A stretch of 64,000 bases of DNA from Desulfolutivibrio sulfoxidireducens (GCF_013376475.1 NZ_CP045508.1:2167501-2231500); one strand, 5' to 3'; counted from the stretch's first letter, positions 17,677 to 27,411 are shown. Program-made: numbers and translations. Notes: generated by a model from the sequence alone, not told the origin.

Positions 17677-17886
17677 ATGAAAGTCAGCGCCCGCAATCTC
17701 ATTCCCGGCAAGGTCAAGGAAATCACCATGGGCATGGTGAACTGCGAACTGGTCGTCGAGGTGGCTCCGGGCATCGAGGTGGTGTCCGTGATCACCAAGC
17801 ATTCCGTGGAGGCCATGGGCATCAAGGTCGGCTCCCCGGTCAAGGCCATGATCAAGGCCTCGAGCGTGATGCTCGTCACCGACTAA
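17677..17886 (+). CDS. Molybdenum-pterin-binding protein (Mop/TOBE), copy 2
   Basis: 69 aa, identical in protein sequence to copy 1. I see a single base difference between the two coding sequences (GGCTCG against GGCTCC near the 3' end). The similarity begins at the ATG and ends at the stop; SDs and flanks are unrelated. This suggests recent duplication followed by gene conversion, or selection for higher dose. It precedes a strong terminator. Confidence 0.9.
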   Translation: MKVSARNLIPGKVKEITMGMVNCELVVEVAPGIEVVSVITKHSVEAMGIKVGSPVKAMIKASSVMLVTD

Positions 17887-17906
17887 GACGAGGCATCTCA
17901 TTGCCT

Positions 17907-17955
17907 GAAAGAAAACGGCCGGTCCCGCCACAAGCGGAACCGGCCGTTTTCTTTC
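17907..17955. terminator. Bidirectional terminator between mop and dnaA paralogue
   Basis: A 22-bp stem starting GAAAGAAAACGGCCGGT with one mismatch and a CACAA-like loop. A and T runs flank both sides, so it can end the mop transcript and the convergent dnaA-like transcript. Confidence 0.9.
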
Positions 17956-18012
17956 AAAATCCTGAAGACCGGATCGCTGAGCGATCCGGCAAGGGCATGG
18001 GGGAAGCCCGCC

Positions 18013-19365
18013 CTAAGGCGCGAGGCGCTCCATGGTCTTTTCGATCTGGCGGCCCAGAGGGGTTTCCAGGCTCAGGTGGCGCTCCAGGGTGGTGATGCCC
18101 TTGACCACGGTGGAGTGACGGCGGTTGAAACGCTGGCCGATGTCCTGAAGGGACAGTTCGGTATGCCGCCGGGCCAGGAGAAAGGCGGTGTTTCGGGCCA
18201 GGACGTGCTCGCGCTTGCGCGACTTGGAGGAGAGAAGCTCCGGAGAGATGCGGTAGACGTCGCAGACGTAGTCCACGATGTCGTCCAACGTCAGGGTCGG
18301 ATTTTCCAGCTTGTAGTTGCCAAGGACCTCCCAGGCCATTTCCAGGGAAATGCCCCGGTTCAAGAGCCTGGCCTTGAGGGCCAGATTCTGAATGCAGCTC
18401 TCGATCTGCCTGATGTCGGCACGCAGGTGTTCGGCCAGAAGGTCCGAGACGTTCTCGGGCAAAAGCACCTGATGCACGGCGGCCTTGCGTTCGAGGATCC
18501 GCTTTCTGGTGGGCAGATCCGGGGGCTCGATGCCGGCCAGAAACCCGGAGCAGAACCGCGAGGCCAACTGGTCGTCCACGCCGGAAAGCTCCTTGGGCAG
18601 AAAGGAACTGGTGAACACCAGCCGGCAGCCCCGGGATCGCAGGGCCTTCAAGGTATTGAGCAATTCGGCCTGGATGCGCGGCTTGTCCCGGAAAAAATGA
18701 ATGTCTTCGAGGAGCAAGACGTCCACGCTCTCCCGAAAGGAGGTCTTGAACCGCTCCACGTCGCGGGCCTTGATGGCCATGATCAGGCGGCCGGCGAATT
18801 CCTCGGCCGTGAGATAGACCACCCGGGGCCGGGCCTTGCCGCCGCCGAGGCATAACTGCTGCCCGATGGCCTGGAGCAGGTGGGTTTTTCCCAGTCCCGG
18901 GGCGGAGGTTATAAAAAGCTGCTCCGAGGCCAGGGTGCGCTCGCAGATTCCCTTGGAGGCCACGTAGGCCAACTCGTTGCTCGGACCGACCACGAAGTCG
19001 TCGAAGGAGAACCGGAAGCGGTCCTCGGCCACGGTGCGTAGCGGCATGGCCGGCGGCAGTCCGAGGGGGACGATGGTCACGGGCGCCTTCGGCCCCCGGT
19101 CCTTTTCATGGGGGTGCGGGCCGGGCCGGGCATCGGCGGCGACCACGGCCACCTTGGGCCGTTTGCCCATGACCGAGGCGGCGGCCTCGGCGATGGCGTC
19201 CAGAAGCCGCTCATTGACCCAGGCGGCCACGAAGGCGTTGGGCGCGGTCAATTCCAGGGTTTCGCCAGCCACCTGGGCGGTTAAGGGTTTGATCCAAAGA
19301 TGAAAAAGGCCGGGGCTGACGGTCTTCTCGAGAATGAGCTTGGTTTGGGTCCAGAGCTGTTCCAT
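18013..19365 (-). CDS. dnaA: DnaA-family replication initiator paralogue
   Basis: 450 aa from MEQLWTQTKLILE, which matches the usual DnaA N-terminus; ATGs at 19377 and 19395 are alternatives. The AAA+ domain has Walker A APGLGKTHLLQ and Walker B VLLLEDIHFF (Glu for the first Asp). Domain IV is present, but its DNA-contact signature is altered: HTELSLQDIGQRFNRRHSTV, where the usual DHTTV reads RHSTV. Neighbours are thyX and ruv genes, not dnaN, recF or gyrB. Desulfovibrio genomes can carry a second dnaA in this context, so this is probably that paralogue and not the main initiator gene. Confidence 0.85.
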   Translation of the reverse strand: MEQLWTQTKLILEKTVSPGLFHLWIKPLTAQVAGETLELTAPNAFVAAWVNERLLDAIAEAAASVMGKRPKVAVVAADARPGPHPHEKDRGPKAPVTIVPLGLPPAMPLRTVAEDRFRFSFDDFVVGPSNELAYVASKGICERTLASEQLFITSAPGLGKTHLLQAIGQQLCLGGGKARPRVVYLTAEEFAGRLIMAIKARDVERFKTSFRESVDVLLLEDIHFFRDKPRIQAELLNTLKALRSRGCRLVFTSSFLPKELSGVDDQLASRFCSGFLAGIEPPDLPTRKRILERKAAVHQVLLPENVSDLLAEHLRADIRQIESCIQNLALKARLLNRGISLEMAWEVLGNYKLENPTLTLDDIVDYVCDVYRISPELLSSKSRKREHVLARNTAFLLARRHTELSLQDIGQRFNRRHSTVVKGITTLERHLSLETPLGRQIEKTMERLAP

Positions 19366-19395
19366 GGGCGGCACCATACTCGGCCGGGCGGCCAT

Positions 19396-19866
19396 GGCAA
19401 AAACGGATTTGAGAGGTCTTAAGCCCGGAACACGGCTTGTTTCTCTACAGCATAACCATATTGAATCAAAGATCTTTCCCGTCGATCAAGGCCTGTCCCG
19501 CTTTCTGTGCCCCCTGCAAATCCCTGGCGTGGCGTGGTTTCCGGGGGAGCTTGATTTTTTCTGCACACATGTGAAAGATTTTTCAACAGGACAATTCGTG
19601 TTTTTCTTCATTTTTCGAAGGATTTTTAAATATTTCAAGATCCACCTTCTCCCCGTCTTCCCCGTTGACAGCCAATAAGGCCTGTGGCCCTTGGTTTTGC
19701 CACGATTTTGCAATTTTTGACAATTTTCAATAAAACAACAACACCTTGATTTTCATTATTTTTCATAAAATGAACAAGAAATGCCTTCCATCCGTAACAG
19801 AAGAGGGCATGAAAAAAGGGTACTAAACCCCTTGATTTTCGGTTTTAAGAACCGAAAAAACGACAG
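19396..19866. other. AT-rich intergenic region between dnaA paralogue and thyX
   Basis: About 470 bp with no gene, much richer in A+T than the surroundings. Two DnaA-box-like sites with one mismatch to TTWTNCACA lie side by side in opposite orientation at 19570-19578 (TCTTTCACA, minus) and 19580-19588 (TTTTCAACA, plus). A 9-bp inverted repeat (TTTTCGGTT and complement) lies at 19838-19860 next to the thyX stop. This may be the promoter and autoregulatory region of the dnaA-like gene; an origin-like role is speculative. Confidence 0.5.
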
Positions 19867-20616
19867 TTAGGCTGGATTATGGAGATTTTCCCGACGGACC
19901 GGATACTTGCCGCAACTGAAGCGCTCGTCCTCGGGACAATAGCCCAGGCGCTCACATTTGGCCCCGGCGGCGGAGAAGATGACCGGCAGGGCCTCGCGGC
20001 AAAGGGCCAGCATGCGCCCGGCCAGGGCGCGGATCTCCCACTGGGCGCGCATGCAGCAGCGAAGCTCGAAAAAATGCAACAGCGACCGGCAGTTCATGGT
20101 GGCCACGATCTTGGTCTCGACCCCGCCGGGCAGCACGAAGCGGGCATCCTCGTTCGAGGCCCGCGCCTCCCGGCCGCTTGCCACCAAAAGGGCCTGAAGG
20201 TCGCGATAGGCCGTGGCCGCCTCCCTCATAAAGGCCTCGTAGCGGGCCCTGGCCTCGGGGACTTTGGCCAGGGACGGCGGCAGCACGTAGTCGAAATCCT
20301 TGGCGTCCACGTAGCGCTGGCTCTGCTGGGAATAGGAGGCGATGCGGTGGCGCACCAACTGGTGGGTAAGCGTCCGGGACACGCCCTCGATGGCGAAGGT
20401 GAAGCTCACGTGCTCCACCGGGCTTTCGTGGCCGGAGGTGAGGATGCGGGCCACGAAATCGGCCTGTTTGCCACGGGAAATCTCCCCGGACAACAGCCTG
20501 TCCCACATGTCCCCCACGTAGCCGGCGTGGTAGCACTGGCGAAAGGCGGCGTAGATCAGTTCCAGGGCGTTCGGGGTCACGGCCAGGAGGCGGACATTCT
20601 GGGATGTGGCGGACAT
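19867..20616 (-). CDS. thyX: Flavin-dependent thymidylate synthase ThyX
   Basis: 249 aa. It makes dTMP from dUMP with methylene-THF and FADH2. The signature RHRxxSxxxxSxR is present as RHRIASYSQQSQRY, with the FAD-binding HESPVEHVSFTF region and the late motif NCRSLLHFFELR. The family is common in anaerobes without ThyA. The C-terminus contains four Cys residues (CERLGYC, FSCG) in an extension beyond the catalytic core. Confidence 0.95.
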   Translation of the reverse strand: MSATSQNVRLLAVTPNALELIYAAFRQCYHAGYVGDMWDRLLSGEISRGKQADFVARILTSGHESPVEHVSFTFAIEGVSRTLTHQLVRHRIASYSQQSQRYVDAKDFDYVLPPSLAKVPEARARYEAFMREAATAYRDLQALLVASGREARASNEDARFVLPGGVETKIVATMNCRSLLHFFELRCCMRAQWEIRALAGRMLALCREALPVIFSAAGAKCERLGYCPEDERFSCGKYPVRRENLHNPA

Positions 20617-20676
20617 GCGCGAGGGCTCCGGTTAGGAAACGGCGGGCGAGGCAGGCAGCGGGAAGGCCCCCGGCGG

Positions 20677-20697
20677 CCAAAGGGCTTCGCCCTTTGG
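20677..20697. repeat. 9-bp hairpin between thyX and ruvB
   Basis: CCAAAGGGC-TTC-GCCCTTTGG, a perfect stem with a 3-nt loop in the 192-bp gap after ruvB. It has no T run, so its value as a terminator is uncertain. Confidence 0.6.
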
Positions 20698-20808
20698 AAT
20701 CCCGCAAAGGGGACGGTGGATCGATCCCGTTGCGGCTGCTCGCACCGACGGTGCACGTTGTTCCAAAAAAGACCGCTGCCGTCCGAACCGACGGGACGCC
20801 CCGGTATT

Positions 20809-21780
20809 TCAGGACAGCGGGTTCAGTTTCAGGTGGTGGTAGGCCTTGGCCGTGGCCACCCGGCCGCGCGGGGTGCGCTTTATGAGCCCGCACTGGATGA
20901 GATAGGGCTCATAGATCTCCTCGATGGTGCGCACCTCCTCGGAACAGGCCACGGCCAGGGTCTTGACCCCCACCGGCCCCCCCCCGAAATGGCCGATCAG
21001 AACAGACAGTATCTTGCGGTCCATCTGGTCCAGGCCGCTTGGATCCACGTCCATGCGCAACAGCGCCTCGCGGCTGATCTCGGCGGTCAGGACCCCGGCC
21101 CCGGCCACCTCGGCGAAATCGCGCACCCGGCGCAACAGCCGGCCCGCGATGCGCGGCGTACCCCGGGAGCGTTCCCCGATGACCTGGGCCGCCTCGGCGG
21201 ACAGTTCCACGCCGAGGATCCTGGCCGCCCGGGTCACGATGCGGGCCAGTTCCCCTGGCGCATAGAACTCCAGCCGGAAGATGACCCCGAACCGGTCGCG
21301 AAGCGGCGAGGTCAGAAGCCCGATGCGCGTGGTGGCCCCGACCAGGGTGAAGGGTTCCACGTCGATGCGTACCGTGCGCGCCCCCGGCCCCTGGCCGATG
21401 ATCAGATCCAGCTTGAAGTCCTCCATGGCCGGATAGAGGATCTCCTCCACAGCCGGCGGCATGCGGTGGATCTCGTCGATAAAAAGGATGTCCCGGCGCT
21501 GCAGATTGGTCAGGATGGCCGCCAGGTCGCCGCCGCGCTCGAGCACCGGCCCGGAGGTGGTCACCAGGTTGACCCCCAGTTCCGAGGCCATGATCCGGGC
21601 CAGGGTGGTCTTGCCCAGGCCCGGGTTGCCGTAGAGCAGGCTATGGTCCAGGGCCTGGCCGCGCTCCCTGGCGGCGCGAAGAAAGATCTCCAGGTTGGCC
21701 CGCAGGTCGTCCTGGCCGATGAATTCGGAGAGCCGCGCCGGCCGCACCGAGTCGTCGGGCATGTTTGTGACGTCGCTCAC
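20809..21780 (-). CDS. ruvB: Holliday junction branch migration ATPase RuvB
   Basis: 323 aa. The AAA+ motor of the RuvAB complex. Walker A is [12 protein letters not shown], Walker [10 protein letters not shown], sensor [11 protein letters not shown], the arginine-finger region PLRDRFG, and a C-terminal winged helix follows. It starts with GTG overlapping the ruvA stop (GTGA). Its N-terminus is shorter than in many species but the DNA-binding C-terminus is complete. Last gene of ruvC-ruvA-ruvB. Confidence 0.97.
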   Translation of the reverse strand: MSDVTNMPDDSVRPARLSEFIGQDDLRANLEIFLRAARERGQALDHSLLYGNPGLGKTTLARIMASELGVNLVTTSGPVLERGGDLAAILTNLQRRDILFIDEIHRMPPAVEEILYPAMEDFKLDLIIGQGPGARTVRIDVEPFTLVGATTRIGLLTSPLRDRFGVIFRLEFYAPGELARIVTRAARILGVELSAEAAQVIGERSRGTPRIAGRLLRRVRDFAEVAGAGVLTAEISREALLRMDVDPSGLDQMDRKILSVLIGHFGGGPVGVKTLAVACSEEVRTIEEIYEPYLIQCGLIKRTPRGRVATAKAYHHLKLNPLS

Positions 21781-22382
21781 GCCCGATCCTTGGCCAGTCG
21801 CTTGAGGGCCTGGCGCAGGGCCTGGGACACGTCCAGGTCGGGTTCCTCATCAAGCGCGGCCCGCAGCACGGACGCGGCCTGCGCCTCGCCGTAGCCCAGG
21901 TTGCACAGCCCGGCCAGGGCGTCGGAAAAAACCGTGGCCCCGCCGCCTGGCGCGGGCATGGCCGCCGGCCCGCCCCCCATATCCAATTTGTATTTGAGTT
22001 CCAGGAAGATACGCTGGGCGGATTTCTTGCCGATGCCCGGCACCCGGGCCAAAAGGTCCGGATCGTTTCCGGCGGCCAGGCCGCGCAGGGCCGTGGCGTC
22101 GTAGACCGACAGGATGGCCAGGGCGGTTTTCGGCCCGAGCTTGGAGATGCCAAGAAGGGTCTCGAAGACCGCCCGGTCGTCCAGGCTGGAAAACCCGTAC
22201 AGGTCGATGGCGTCCTCGCGGACCACGGTGTGCACGTAAAACTCCACCACCTCGCCCCGGGCCGGAAGCGCGGCGGACGCGGACGCGGGCAGGCGAATCT
22301 CGTAGCCCACCCCGCCCGGGGTGAGCACCAAGGCCCCCCGCTCGCCCCGGGAAAGAAGCTCGCCCCGCACGTATCCGATCAT
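21777..22382 (-). CDS. ruvA: Holliday junction DNA helicase subunit RuvA
   Basis: 201 aa. OB-fold N-terminus ([13 protein letters not shown]), two HhH motifs ([32 protein letters not shown]) and the mobile C-terminal domain III. It binds the four-way junction and loads RuvB. The ATG overlaps the ruvC stop (ATGA), which fixes the start; the longer frame into ruvC is a shadow. Confidence 0.96.
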   Translation of the reverse strand: MIGYVRGELLSRGERGALVLTPGGVGYEIRLPASASAALPARGEVVEFYVHTVVREDAIDLYGFSSLDDRAVFETLLGISKLGPKTALAILSVYDATALRGLAAGNDPDLLARVPGIGKKSAQRIFLELKYKLDMGGGPAAMPAPGGGATVFSDALAGLCNLGYGEAQAASVLRAALDEEPDLDVSQALRQALKRLAKDRA

Positions 22383-22885
22383 GGCGCCCCGCACAGTTTC
22401 AAAAAACGTTTCCGATTGAGGTGACACACGGCCACGGCCAGGGCGTCGGAGGCGTCCTTGGCCATGACCTCGCGGCATCCGAGCACCCTCCCCACCATGA
22501 AGGCGATCTGCGATTTCTCGGCCCGGCCCGTACCGACCAGGCTTTTTTTGACCAGGGTCGGCTCGTAGGCGAAGACCGGAACGCCCCGCGTCCCGCAGGC
22601 GGCCAGGGCCGCCCCCCGGGCCTGCCCCAGTTTCAGGGCCGAGGCCGGGTTGGCGGACACGAACACGCTCTCGACGGCCGCCTCGCTCGGGCCGTGGAGT
22701 TCGATAAGCCCGGCCACGCCGGAAAAAATCAGCCCCAGCCTGGCGCCGAGGTCTGTTTCGCGCTCGGTGCGGATGGTCCCGGCCGCAATCAGGGACACCT
22801 GGCCCGAGACCTCGAGGACCAGGCCGTATCCGGTGCACCGGGAACCCGGATCAAGCCCCAGGACCACCGTGCCGCCGGATGCCAC
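22379..22885 (-). CDS. ruvC: Holliday junction resolvase RuvC
   Basis: 168 aa. The four acidic catalytic residues are recognisable: Asp in LGLDPGSRCTG, Glu in AVESVF, and the late pair in KDASDALAVAVCH. It cuts junctions positioned by RuvAB. It starts 3 bp after the yebC stop and overlaps ruvA, so the set is one operon. Confidence 0.96.
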   Translation of the reverse strand: MASGGTVVLGLDPGSRCTGYGLVLEVSGQVSLIAAGTIRTERETDLGARLGLIFSGVAGLIELHGPSEAAVESVFVSANPASALKLGQARGAALAACGTRGVPVFAYEPTLVKKSLVGTGRAEKSQIAFMVGRVLGCREVMAKDASDALAVAVCHLNRKRFLKLCGAP

Positions 22886-22888
22886 GGA

Positions 22889-23635
22889 CTAGCCCATCTG
22901 GGCCAGGACGTCGTCCGGCAGGTCGAAGTTGGAATGGACCTTTTGCACGTCGTCGTTGTCCTCCAGGGCCTCCATGAGCCGGATGATTTTCGCCCCGGCC
23001 TCGGCGTCCACAGCCACGGTGTTGGCCGGGACCATGGAGATCTCGGCCTCCTGGCAGACCATGCCCGCGGCCTCGAAGCCCTGGCGGGCGGCCTCGAAGG
23101 CCTCGGGGGCGGTATGCACCTCCCACACGTCGCCCTCGTCGGCCACCTCGTCCGCGCCGTGCTCCAGCCCCACCTCCATGACCTGGTCCTCGGAATACGC
23201 GTCCTTGGCAAAGGTCAGGATGCCCTTTTTGACGAACATCCAGCCCACGCACCCGGCCTCGCCCATGGAGCCGCCGTTCTTGCTCATGATGTGGCGCACC
23301 TCGGCCACGGTGCGATTGCGGTTGTCGGTCGCGGCCTCGACCAGGATGGCCACCCCACCCGGCCCGTAGCCCTCGTAGGTGACCTCGTCGAAATTTTCCC
23401 CGGCAAGCTCGCCCGTGCCTTTTTTTATGGCCGTGTCGATCTTGTCCTTGGGCAGGTTGGCCACCTTGGCCGCGGCGATGGCCGATTTCAGGCGGGCGTT
23501 GGTGTTCGGGTCCCCGCCCCCGGCCCTGGCGGCCAGCATGAGTTCCTTGGTCACCTTGGTGAAGGTCTTGCCCTTTTTGACGTCCTGCACCGACTTGCGG
23601 GCCTGGATGTTCTTCCACTTGCTATGTCCGGCCAT
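22889..23635 (-). CDS. YebC/PmpR family protein
   Basis: 248 aa, normal length. Starts MAGHSKWKNIQARK, the family signature, and has the GYGPGGVAILVEAATDNRNRT motif region. YebC proteins have been described as transcription regulators and, more recently, as translation factors at proline stretches. An ATG directly before (MMAGHS) lies too close to the GGAGGAG site. It sits directly upstream of ruvC, a very common arrangement. Confidence 0.95.
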   Translation of the reverse strand: MAGHSKWKNIQARKSVQDVKKGKTFTKVTKELMLAARAGGGDPNTNARLKSAIAAAKVANLPKDKIDTAIKKGTGELAGENFDEVTYEGYGPGGVAILVEAATDNRNRTVAEVRHIMSKNGGSMGEAGCVGWMFVKKGILTFAKDAYSEDQVMEVGLEHGADEVADEGDVWEVHTAPEAFEAARQGFEAAGMVCQEAEISMVPANTVAVDAEAGAKIIRLMEALEDNDDVQKVHSNFDLPDDVLAQMG

Positions 23636-23845
23636 CATCTCCTCCGTATCGAAAAATCGGGCCAAGGCCGTTCGACGGCGCATGTCCCGCGCTTTTCCGT
23701 TTTTTTGATCCTTCCCGGCGCGCCGGTCTTGTGACCGTTTCCGGGATTTCTTTCAACCGGAAACATGTCCCCTCAGGCCTTGGCCCGATCAGCCCCGGGT
23801 CCGCAAAATCATGCCATGGCGAGGCGGCGAACGCCAGGGTCCGCC

Positions 23846-24439
23846 TTATCCCGGACGAAACCCGAGCCCCACGTAAAAAATCTCCTTGCTCTCGGGCCGG
23901 GAGCTTTTCGGCTTTATGGCCTTGACCGTGGCGAAACTTCTCCGCATGTCGTCCGAAAAGGCCTTGACATCAGGCCCTTGGAAAATCTTGACCACCAGAC
24001 GCCCCCCAGGCTTGAGAAAGGCCCGGGCCATCGCAAGCGCCCGCTCGCACAACTCCAGGGAATTGGCCTGGTCGGCGAATTTTACGCCCGTGGTCTTGGG
24101 GGCCATGTCGCTGACGACCACGTCGAAGGGGGCGTGATCCTCGAGGGCCGCCGTAAGTTCCGGGCCCGGGGCGAAGGCGTCGTCCTCGACGAAGGTCACC
24201 ACCGGTGGGAACGAGATGCCAGGGGGATTGACATCCACAGCCAACACCCGGCCATTCGTGCCGACCTTTTCGGCGCAAAAAAGGGTCCAGGAGCCGGGGG
24301 ACGCGCCCAGATCCAACACGGTCTGGCCGGGTCCGAGAAGGCTGCATTGTTTCTGGATTTCCTGTAGCTTGTAGACCGAGCGGGCCGGGTAGCTCTCCTG
24401 TTTGGCTTTCTTGAAATAGTGGTCCTGATATTTTTTCAT
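23846..24439 (-). CDS. rlmE: 23S rRNA 2'-O-uridine methyltransferase RlmE (FtsJ)
   Basis: 197 aa. It methylates a uridine in the A loop of 23S rRNA (U2552 in E. coli). The SAM site is [11 protein letters not shown], the catalytic Asp lies in [11 protein letters not shown] and the Lys in LVVKIFQG. The start [17 protein letters not shown] is typical; the longer open frame overlaps the divergent glycosyltransferase and is rejected. It starts back to back with that gene, with only 49 bp between them. Confidence 0.94.
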   Translation of the reverse strand: MKKYQDHYFKKAKQESYPARSVYKLQEIQKQCSLLGPGQTVLDLGASPGSWTLFCAEKVGTNGRVLAVDVNPPGISFPPVVTFVEDDAFAPGPELTAALEDHAPFDVVVSDMAPKTTGVKFADQANSLELCERALAMARAFLKPGGRLVVKIFQGPDVKAFSDDMRRSFATVKAIKPKSSRPESKEIFYVGLGFRPG

Positions 24440-24488
24440 AGTGGTTTCAGCCCTGATACCCGAAACGACCGTCCAAGGAAAGACGCGT

Positions 24489-26057
24489 ATGCACGACGGC
24501 GAAACGCGGCCCAAGCGCCTCTCGGTGCACAACGAGCTCGGCCAAACGCACTCGTTGGCCGACTGCCGGGAGAGCTTCGCCCGCATGGGTGAACAGCGCG
24601 GCCCGGCGCTTTTTTTGGGCCTTGGCCCCAGCCCCTGGCGCATTCCCACCTTTGTGCCCCAGGCCTGGGACAAAAGCTTCTACGTGGAGTGTCCGGCCTG
24701 CGAGGCCCAGATGCCAGCGCACTGGCGCGAGGGCATCCCGGCGCACTTCCAGCCCATCCCGGCGCGGGTGGTCCTTGAGGGCGGCTGGCCGGGTCCGGTT
24801 TTTTTCTACCTGCCGGGGCTGAAGCACTTTCCCTCGTTCTGGGGGCCGCTATGGGCAAAAATCAGGGTGGACGACATCCGCGCAAAGGCGCGCGACCACA
24901 GGTCCGCGCACCCCTCCCCGGCCGCCCGAACGGTGATCCTGCCAGGCACGGAGCGGGGCCTCTTGGTGCCCGAAATATCCCAGGCCTTTGTCGAGGCCGG
25001 CTTCTCCGTGATGGTCATGGACCCGGCGCGGACACTGGAAGACATTCCCGGACTTTTGGCTCAGGGCCGGCCGGATCTTTTTTTCAGCGTCAATTTCCAG
25101 GGGCTGGACGAATACGGCCGGGTCTTCCACCTGCTGCGCGCCGCCGGGGTAGCGGTTGCCGCCTGGTGCGTGGACAACCCCTTCCACCTGATAAGCCGCC
25201 TGCGTTCGCCTTTCTGGAGACAGATGCCCGTTTTCGTCACCGACGACTGGTTCCTTGGTTCCCTGGCCGGACAGGGGGCGCAGCGCGTCTTTCACCTGCC
25301 CCTGGCCGCGAACCCGCGCTTTTTGGGCTCACGGCCAGAGTCCCCGCCCGAGGTCGCCTCCGGTCTCGGCGACAAGGTGGTGTTCGTGGGACGCAGCGAA
25401 TTTCCTGGCAAGCGCGGCTTTTTTTCCGGCTGCCACCCCCCGGCCGAACTTTCGGCCATGGCCCGGGATATGATCGCCAGGGGGGGACGGCCGCATTTCG
25501 GCTGGTGGGTGGACCGCCTCGGCATCACCAGCCTGTGGCCGGGAAACGAGGTGCGCCTGGCCGGATGCGGGGCCGAGGAGGCCGGCCGGGCGCGGCGGGT
25601 CGAGGTCTTGTCCCGGGTGTCGCGCGACGGGAGGCTTGCGGTCTTCGGCGACGTGCGGTGGGAGGAACTCTTGCCGAGCCAAAGCTGCCGGGGGCCGCTT
25701 GATTATTACGGGTCGCTGGCGGCGGTGTACGGGGCCTCGGGGGTCAGTCTCAACGTGACCGGCCTGCTTCTGCCGCACGGCCTGACCCAGCGACATTTCG
25801 ACGTCTGGGCCGCTGGCGGGGTCCTGGTGTCCGACGACACCCCGGGCCTGGCCCTGTTTCCCGAAAAACTTGGCCGGGAAATCGTGTTTTCCCGCCCGGA
25901 CGAGGCGGCGACGCTCGCGGAAAGGATGCTTGCCGAACGCGATCTTCGCGGCGACCTCTCCCGGGCCTGGCGGACGGAGATCATGGCCCGTCACACCTAC
26001 GGGGCCAGGGTGGCCGAGGCGCTCAATCGCCTTGAGATTTCCCGGAGCCTGACGTAA
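24489..26057 (+). CDS. CgeB/DUF3880-type glycosyltransferase
   Basis: 522 aa from the ATG at 24489, preceded by AAGGAAAG. A Rossmann-like N-terminal domain with a [16 protein letters not shown] motif (DUF3880-like) is followed by a C-terminal GT-B domain. The donor-site region reads [21 protein letters not shown] and the end [11 protein letters not shown], as in Glyco_trans_1_2 proteins. Such proteins often modify flagellin or surface glycans in this group. Donor and acceptor are unknown. Confidence 0.8.
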   Translation: MHDGETRPKRLSVHNELGQTHSLADCRESFARMGEQRGPALFLGLGPSPWRIPTFVPQAWDKSFYVECPACEAQMPAHWREGIPAHFQPIPARVVLEGGWPGPVFFYLPGLKHFPSFWGPLWAKIRVDDIRAKARDHRSAHPSPAARTVILPGTERGLLVPEISQAFVEAGFSVMVMDPARTLEDIPGLLAQGRPDLFFSVNFQGLDEYGRVFHLLRAAGVAVAAWCVDNPFHLISRLRSPFWRQMPVFVTDDWFLGSLAGQGAQRVFHLPLAANPRFLGSRPESPPEVASGLGDKVVFVGRSEFPGKRGFFSGCHPPAELSAMARDMIARGGRPHFGWWVDRLGITSLWPGNEVRLAGCGAEEAGRARRVEVLSRVSRDGRLAVFGDVRWEELLPSQSCRGPLDYYGSLAAVYGASGVSLNVTGLLLPHGLTQRHFDVWAAGGVLVSDDTPGLALFPEKLGREIVFSRPDEAATLAERMLAERDLRGDLSRAWRTEIMARHTYGARVAEALNRLEISRSLT

Positions 26058-26077
26058 CAAGTCCCAAGAGTGCCGGC

Positions 26078-26106
26078 TTGACCGTTTGCCGAAACGGGTT
26101 TACATG
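26078..26106 (+). promoter_or_regulatory. Sigma-70 promoter for tRNA-Ala
   Basis: TTGACC at 26078-26083, a 17-bp spacer and TACATG at 26101-26106, ending 13 bp before the tRNA. The -35 is good; the -10 is weak. Confidence 0.5.
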
Positions 26107-26119
26107 GCCGTCCACCTTT

Positions 26120-26195
26120 GGGGGCGTAGCTCAGCTGGGAGAGCGCGGCGTTCGCAACGCCGAGGTCGTGGGTTCGATCCCCATCGCCTCCACCA
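26120..26195 (+). tRNA. tRNA-Ala (anticodon CGC)
   Basis: 76 nt with encoded CCA. The acceptor stem GGGGGCG pairs with CGCCTCC (one G-U pair). The anticodon loop TTCGCAA lies on the stem CGGCG/CGCCG and reads GCG codons. The T arm GTGGG-TTCGATC-CCCAT is standard. Confidence 0.97.
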
Positions 26196-26203
26196 AAAAC
26201 ATC

Positions 26204-26241
26204 AGGGGCTTGCGACTGAAATCGCAGGCCCTTGTTTTTTT
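26204..26241 (+). terminator. Terminator after tRNA-Ala
   Basis: A 12-bp stem (AGGGGCTTGCGA with TCGCAGGCCCTT, two G-T pairs) followed by seven Ts. The 280 bp from here to the ABC gene hold no gene I can see. Confidence 0.88.
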
Positions 26242-26522
26242 GCGGGCTACCGAAACGGACTACAAATCCGCCCCACGAGCATCGTCACCGTCAGCGATGC
26301 ACCCAGCGCCGGGTTCGCGTCTGCATGGCAACCACGGCCATGGATGATCCCCACAGCCGCTTTGATCGCACACATCCCCAGGCCATCCACCCTTCTCTCG
26401 TCATATTTGCTTCATGAAATATGAATCGTGGCACGATAAAACTATCCGTGACAAATCCATGATGTTTCTTTGACTTCTTCCCAGTTCCTGATTATCAAAC
26501 TCAAAATCTATTGGGAAACAGT

Positions 26523-27410
26523 ATGGAAAACGTCATTGAAATCCGTGGACTGCGGCATGCCTACGGCGACCGGGTGATCCATAAGGGACTTGATCTCGAC
26601 GTGACCCGGGGCAGGATCGTGGGACTTCTTGGCAAAAACGGGGTCGGCAAGACCACCCTGATGAACATCCTCATGGGATTTTTGCGTCCAGCCGCCGGAC
26701 GGTGCTCGGTCTTCGGCGAGCCGTCCCACTCCTTAAGCCCTGCCACCAGACGTCGGGTCGGGCTGCTCTTCGAGGGGCATTTGGCCTACGACTTCATGAA
26801 TATCGCCCAGATCGAACGCTTTTATTCCCAGTTCTATCCCTCCTGGAATCCCCACCGCTTCCGGGACCTCATGGGCCGCCTGGGACTTCCCGCCAGCCAC
26901 CGCATCCGGCACATGTCGGAGGGACAACGCTCCCAGGTGGTGCTGGGGCTGCTTTTTGCCCAGGAACCCGACCTGCTTCTGCTCGACGACTACGCCATGG
27001 GCCTGGACGCGGGCTACCGGCGGCTTTTCGTGGACTATCTGTCCGACTTCGCGCGGGAGAAAGGCCGGACCGTGTTTCTGACCTCGCATGTCATCGAGGA
27101 CATGGAACGGCTCGTGGACGATATCGTGCTCCTTCGCAAGGGGCATTTGGCACAGAGAATGCCACTGAATACGTTTCGCAATCGCTTTTCTTGCTACTCC
27201 CTGCCGCGCCAGGGTCACCCGACCCCCGAACCCGATGACATCATTTTCAATGTCGAACGAGCCTCCGGAGACCGCTTCGAGGTCTTTTCCTTCAAGGCGC
27301 AACAGGACGTGGCCGCCGCGCTGGCCGCCAAGGGCTTCTCCCTGGAGGGCATGCGCCGGGAGACCATGGGACTCGAGGACGCCTTTGTCGGCTACACAGG
27401 CAGGTATTAA
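26523..27410 (+). CDS. ABC transporter ATP-binding protein
   Basis: 295 aa from the ATG at 26523; a TTG 12 bp upstream is less likely. Walker A is GLLGKNGVGKTT, the signature is MSEGQRSQ (weak form of LSGGQ), Walker B is LLLLDDYAMGLD, with Tyr and Ala in place of the usual Glu-Pro, and the switch His is in LTSHVIED. The catalytic Glu position after Walker B is therefore unusual (DDYA). It is of the DrrA/YtrB type and pairs with the permease 1 bp downstream. Confidence 0.9.
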   Translation: MENVIEIRGLRHAYGDRVIHKGLDLDVTRGRIVGLLGKNGVGKTTLMNILMGFLRPAAGRCSVFGEPSHSLSPATRRRVGLLFEGHLAYDFMNIAQIERFYSQFYPSWNPHRFRDLMGRLGLPASHRIRHMSEGQRSQVVLGLLFAQEPDLLLLDDYAMGLDAGYRRLFVDYLSDFAREKGRTVFLTSHVIEDMERLVDDIVLLRKGHLAQRMPLNTFRNRFSCYSLPRQGHPTPEPDDIIFNVERASGDRFEVFSFKAQQDVAAALAAKGFSLEGMRRETMGLEDAFVGYTGRY

Positions 27411-27411
27411 G

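Noticed and set aside
19396-19866. Chromosomal origin
   Set aside because: Only two imperfect DnaA boxes are seen and no dnaN or gyrB lies nearby; the evidence does not go beyond an AT-rich promoter region.
19879-21894. 671-codon plus-strand open frame opposite thyX and ruvB
   Set aside because: Shadow of two conserved genes; the translation is low-complexity with no family resemblance.
22421-23734. 437-codon plus-strand open frame opposite ruvC and yebC
   Set aside because: Shadow frame over two strongly conserved genes, with no recognisable motif.
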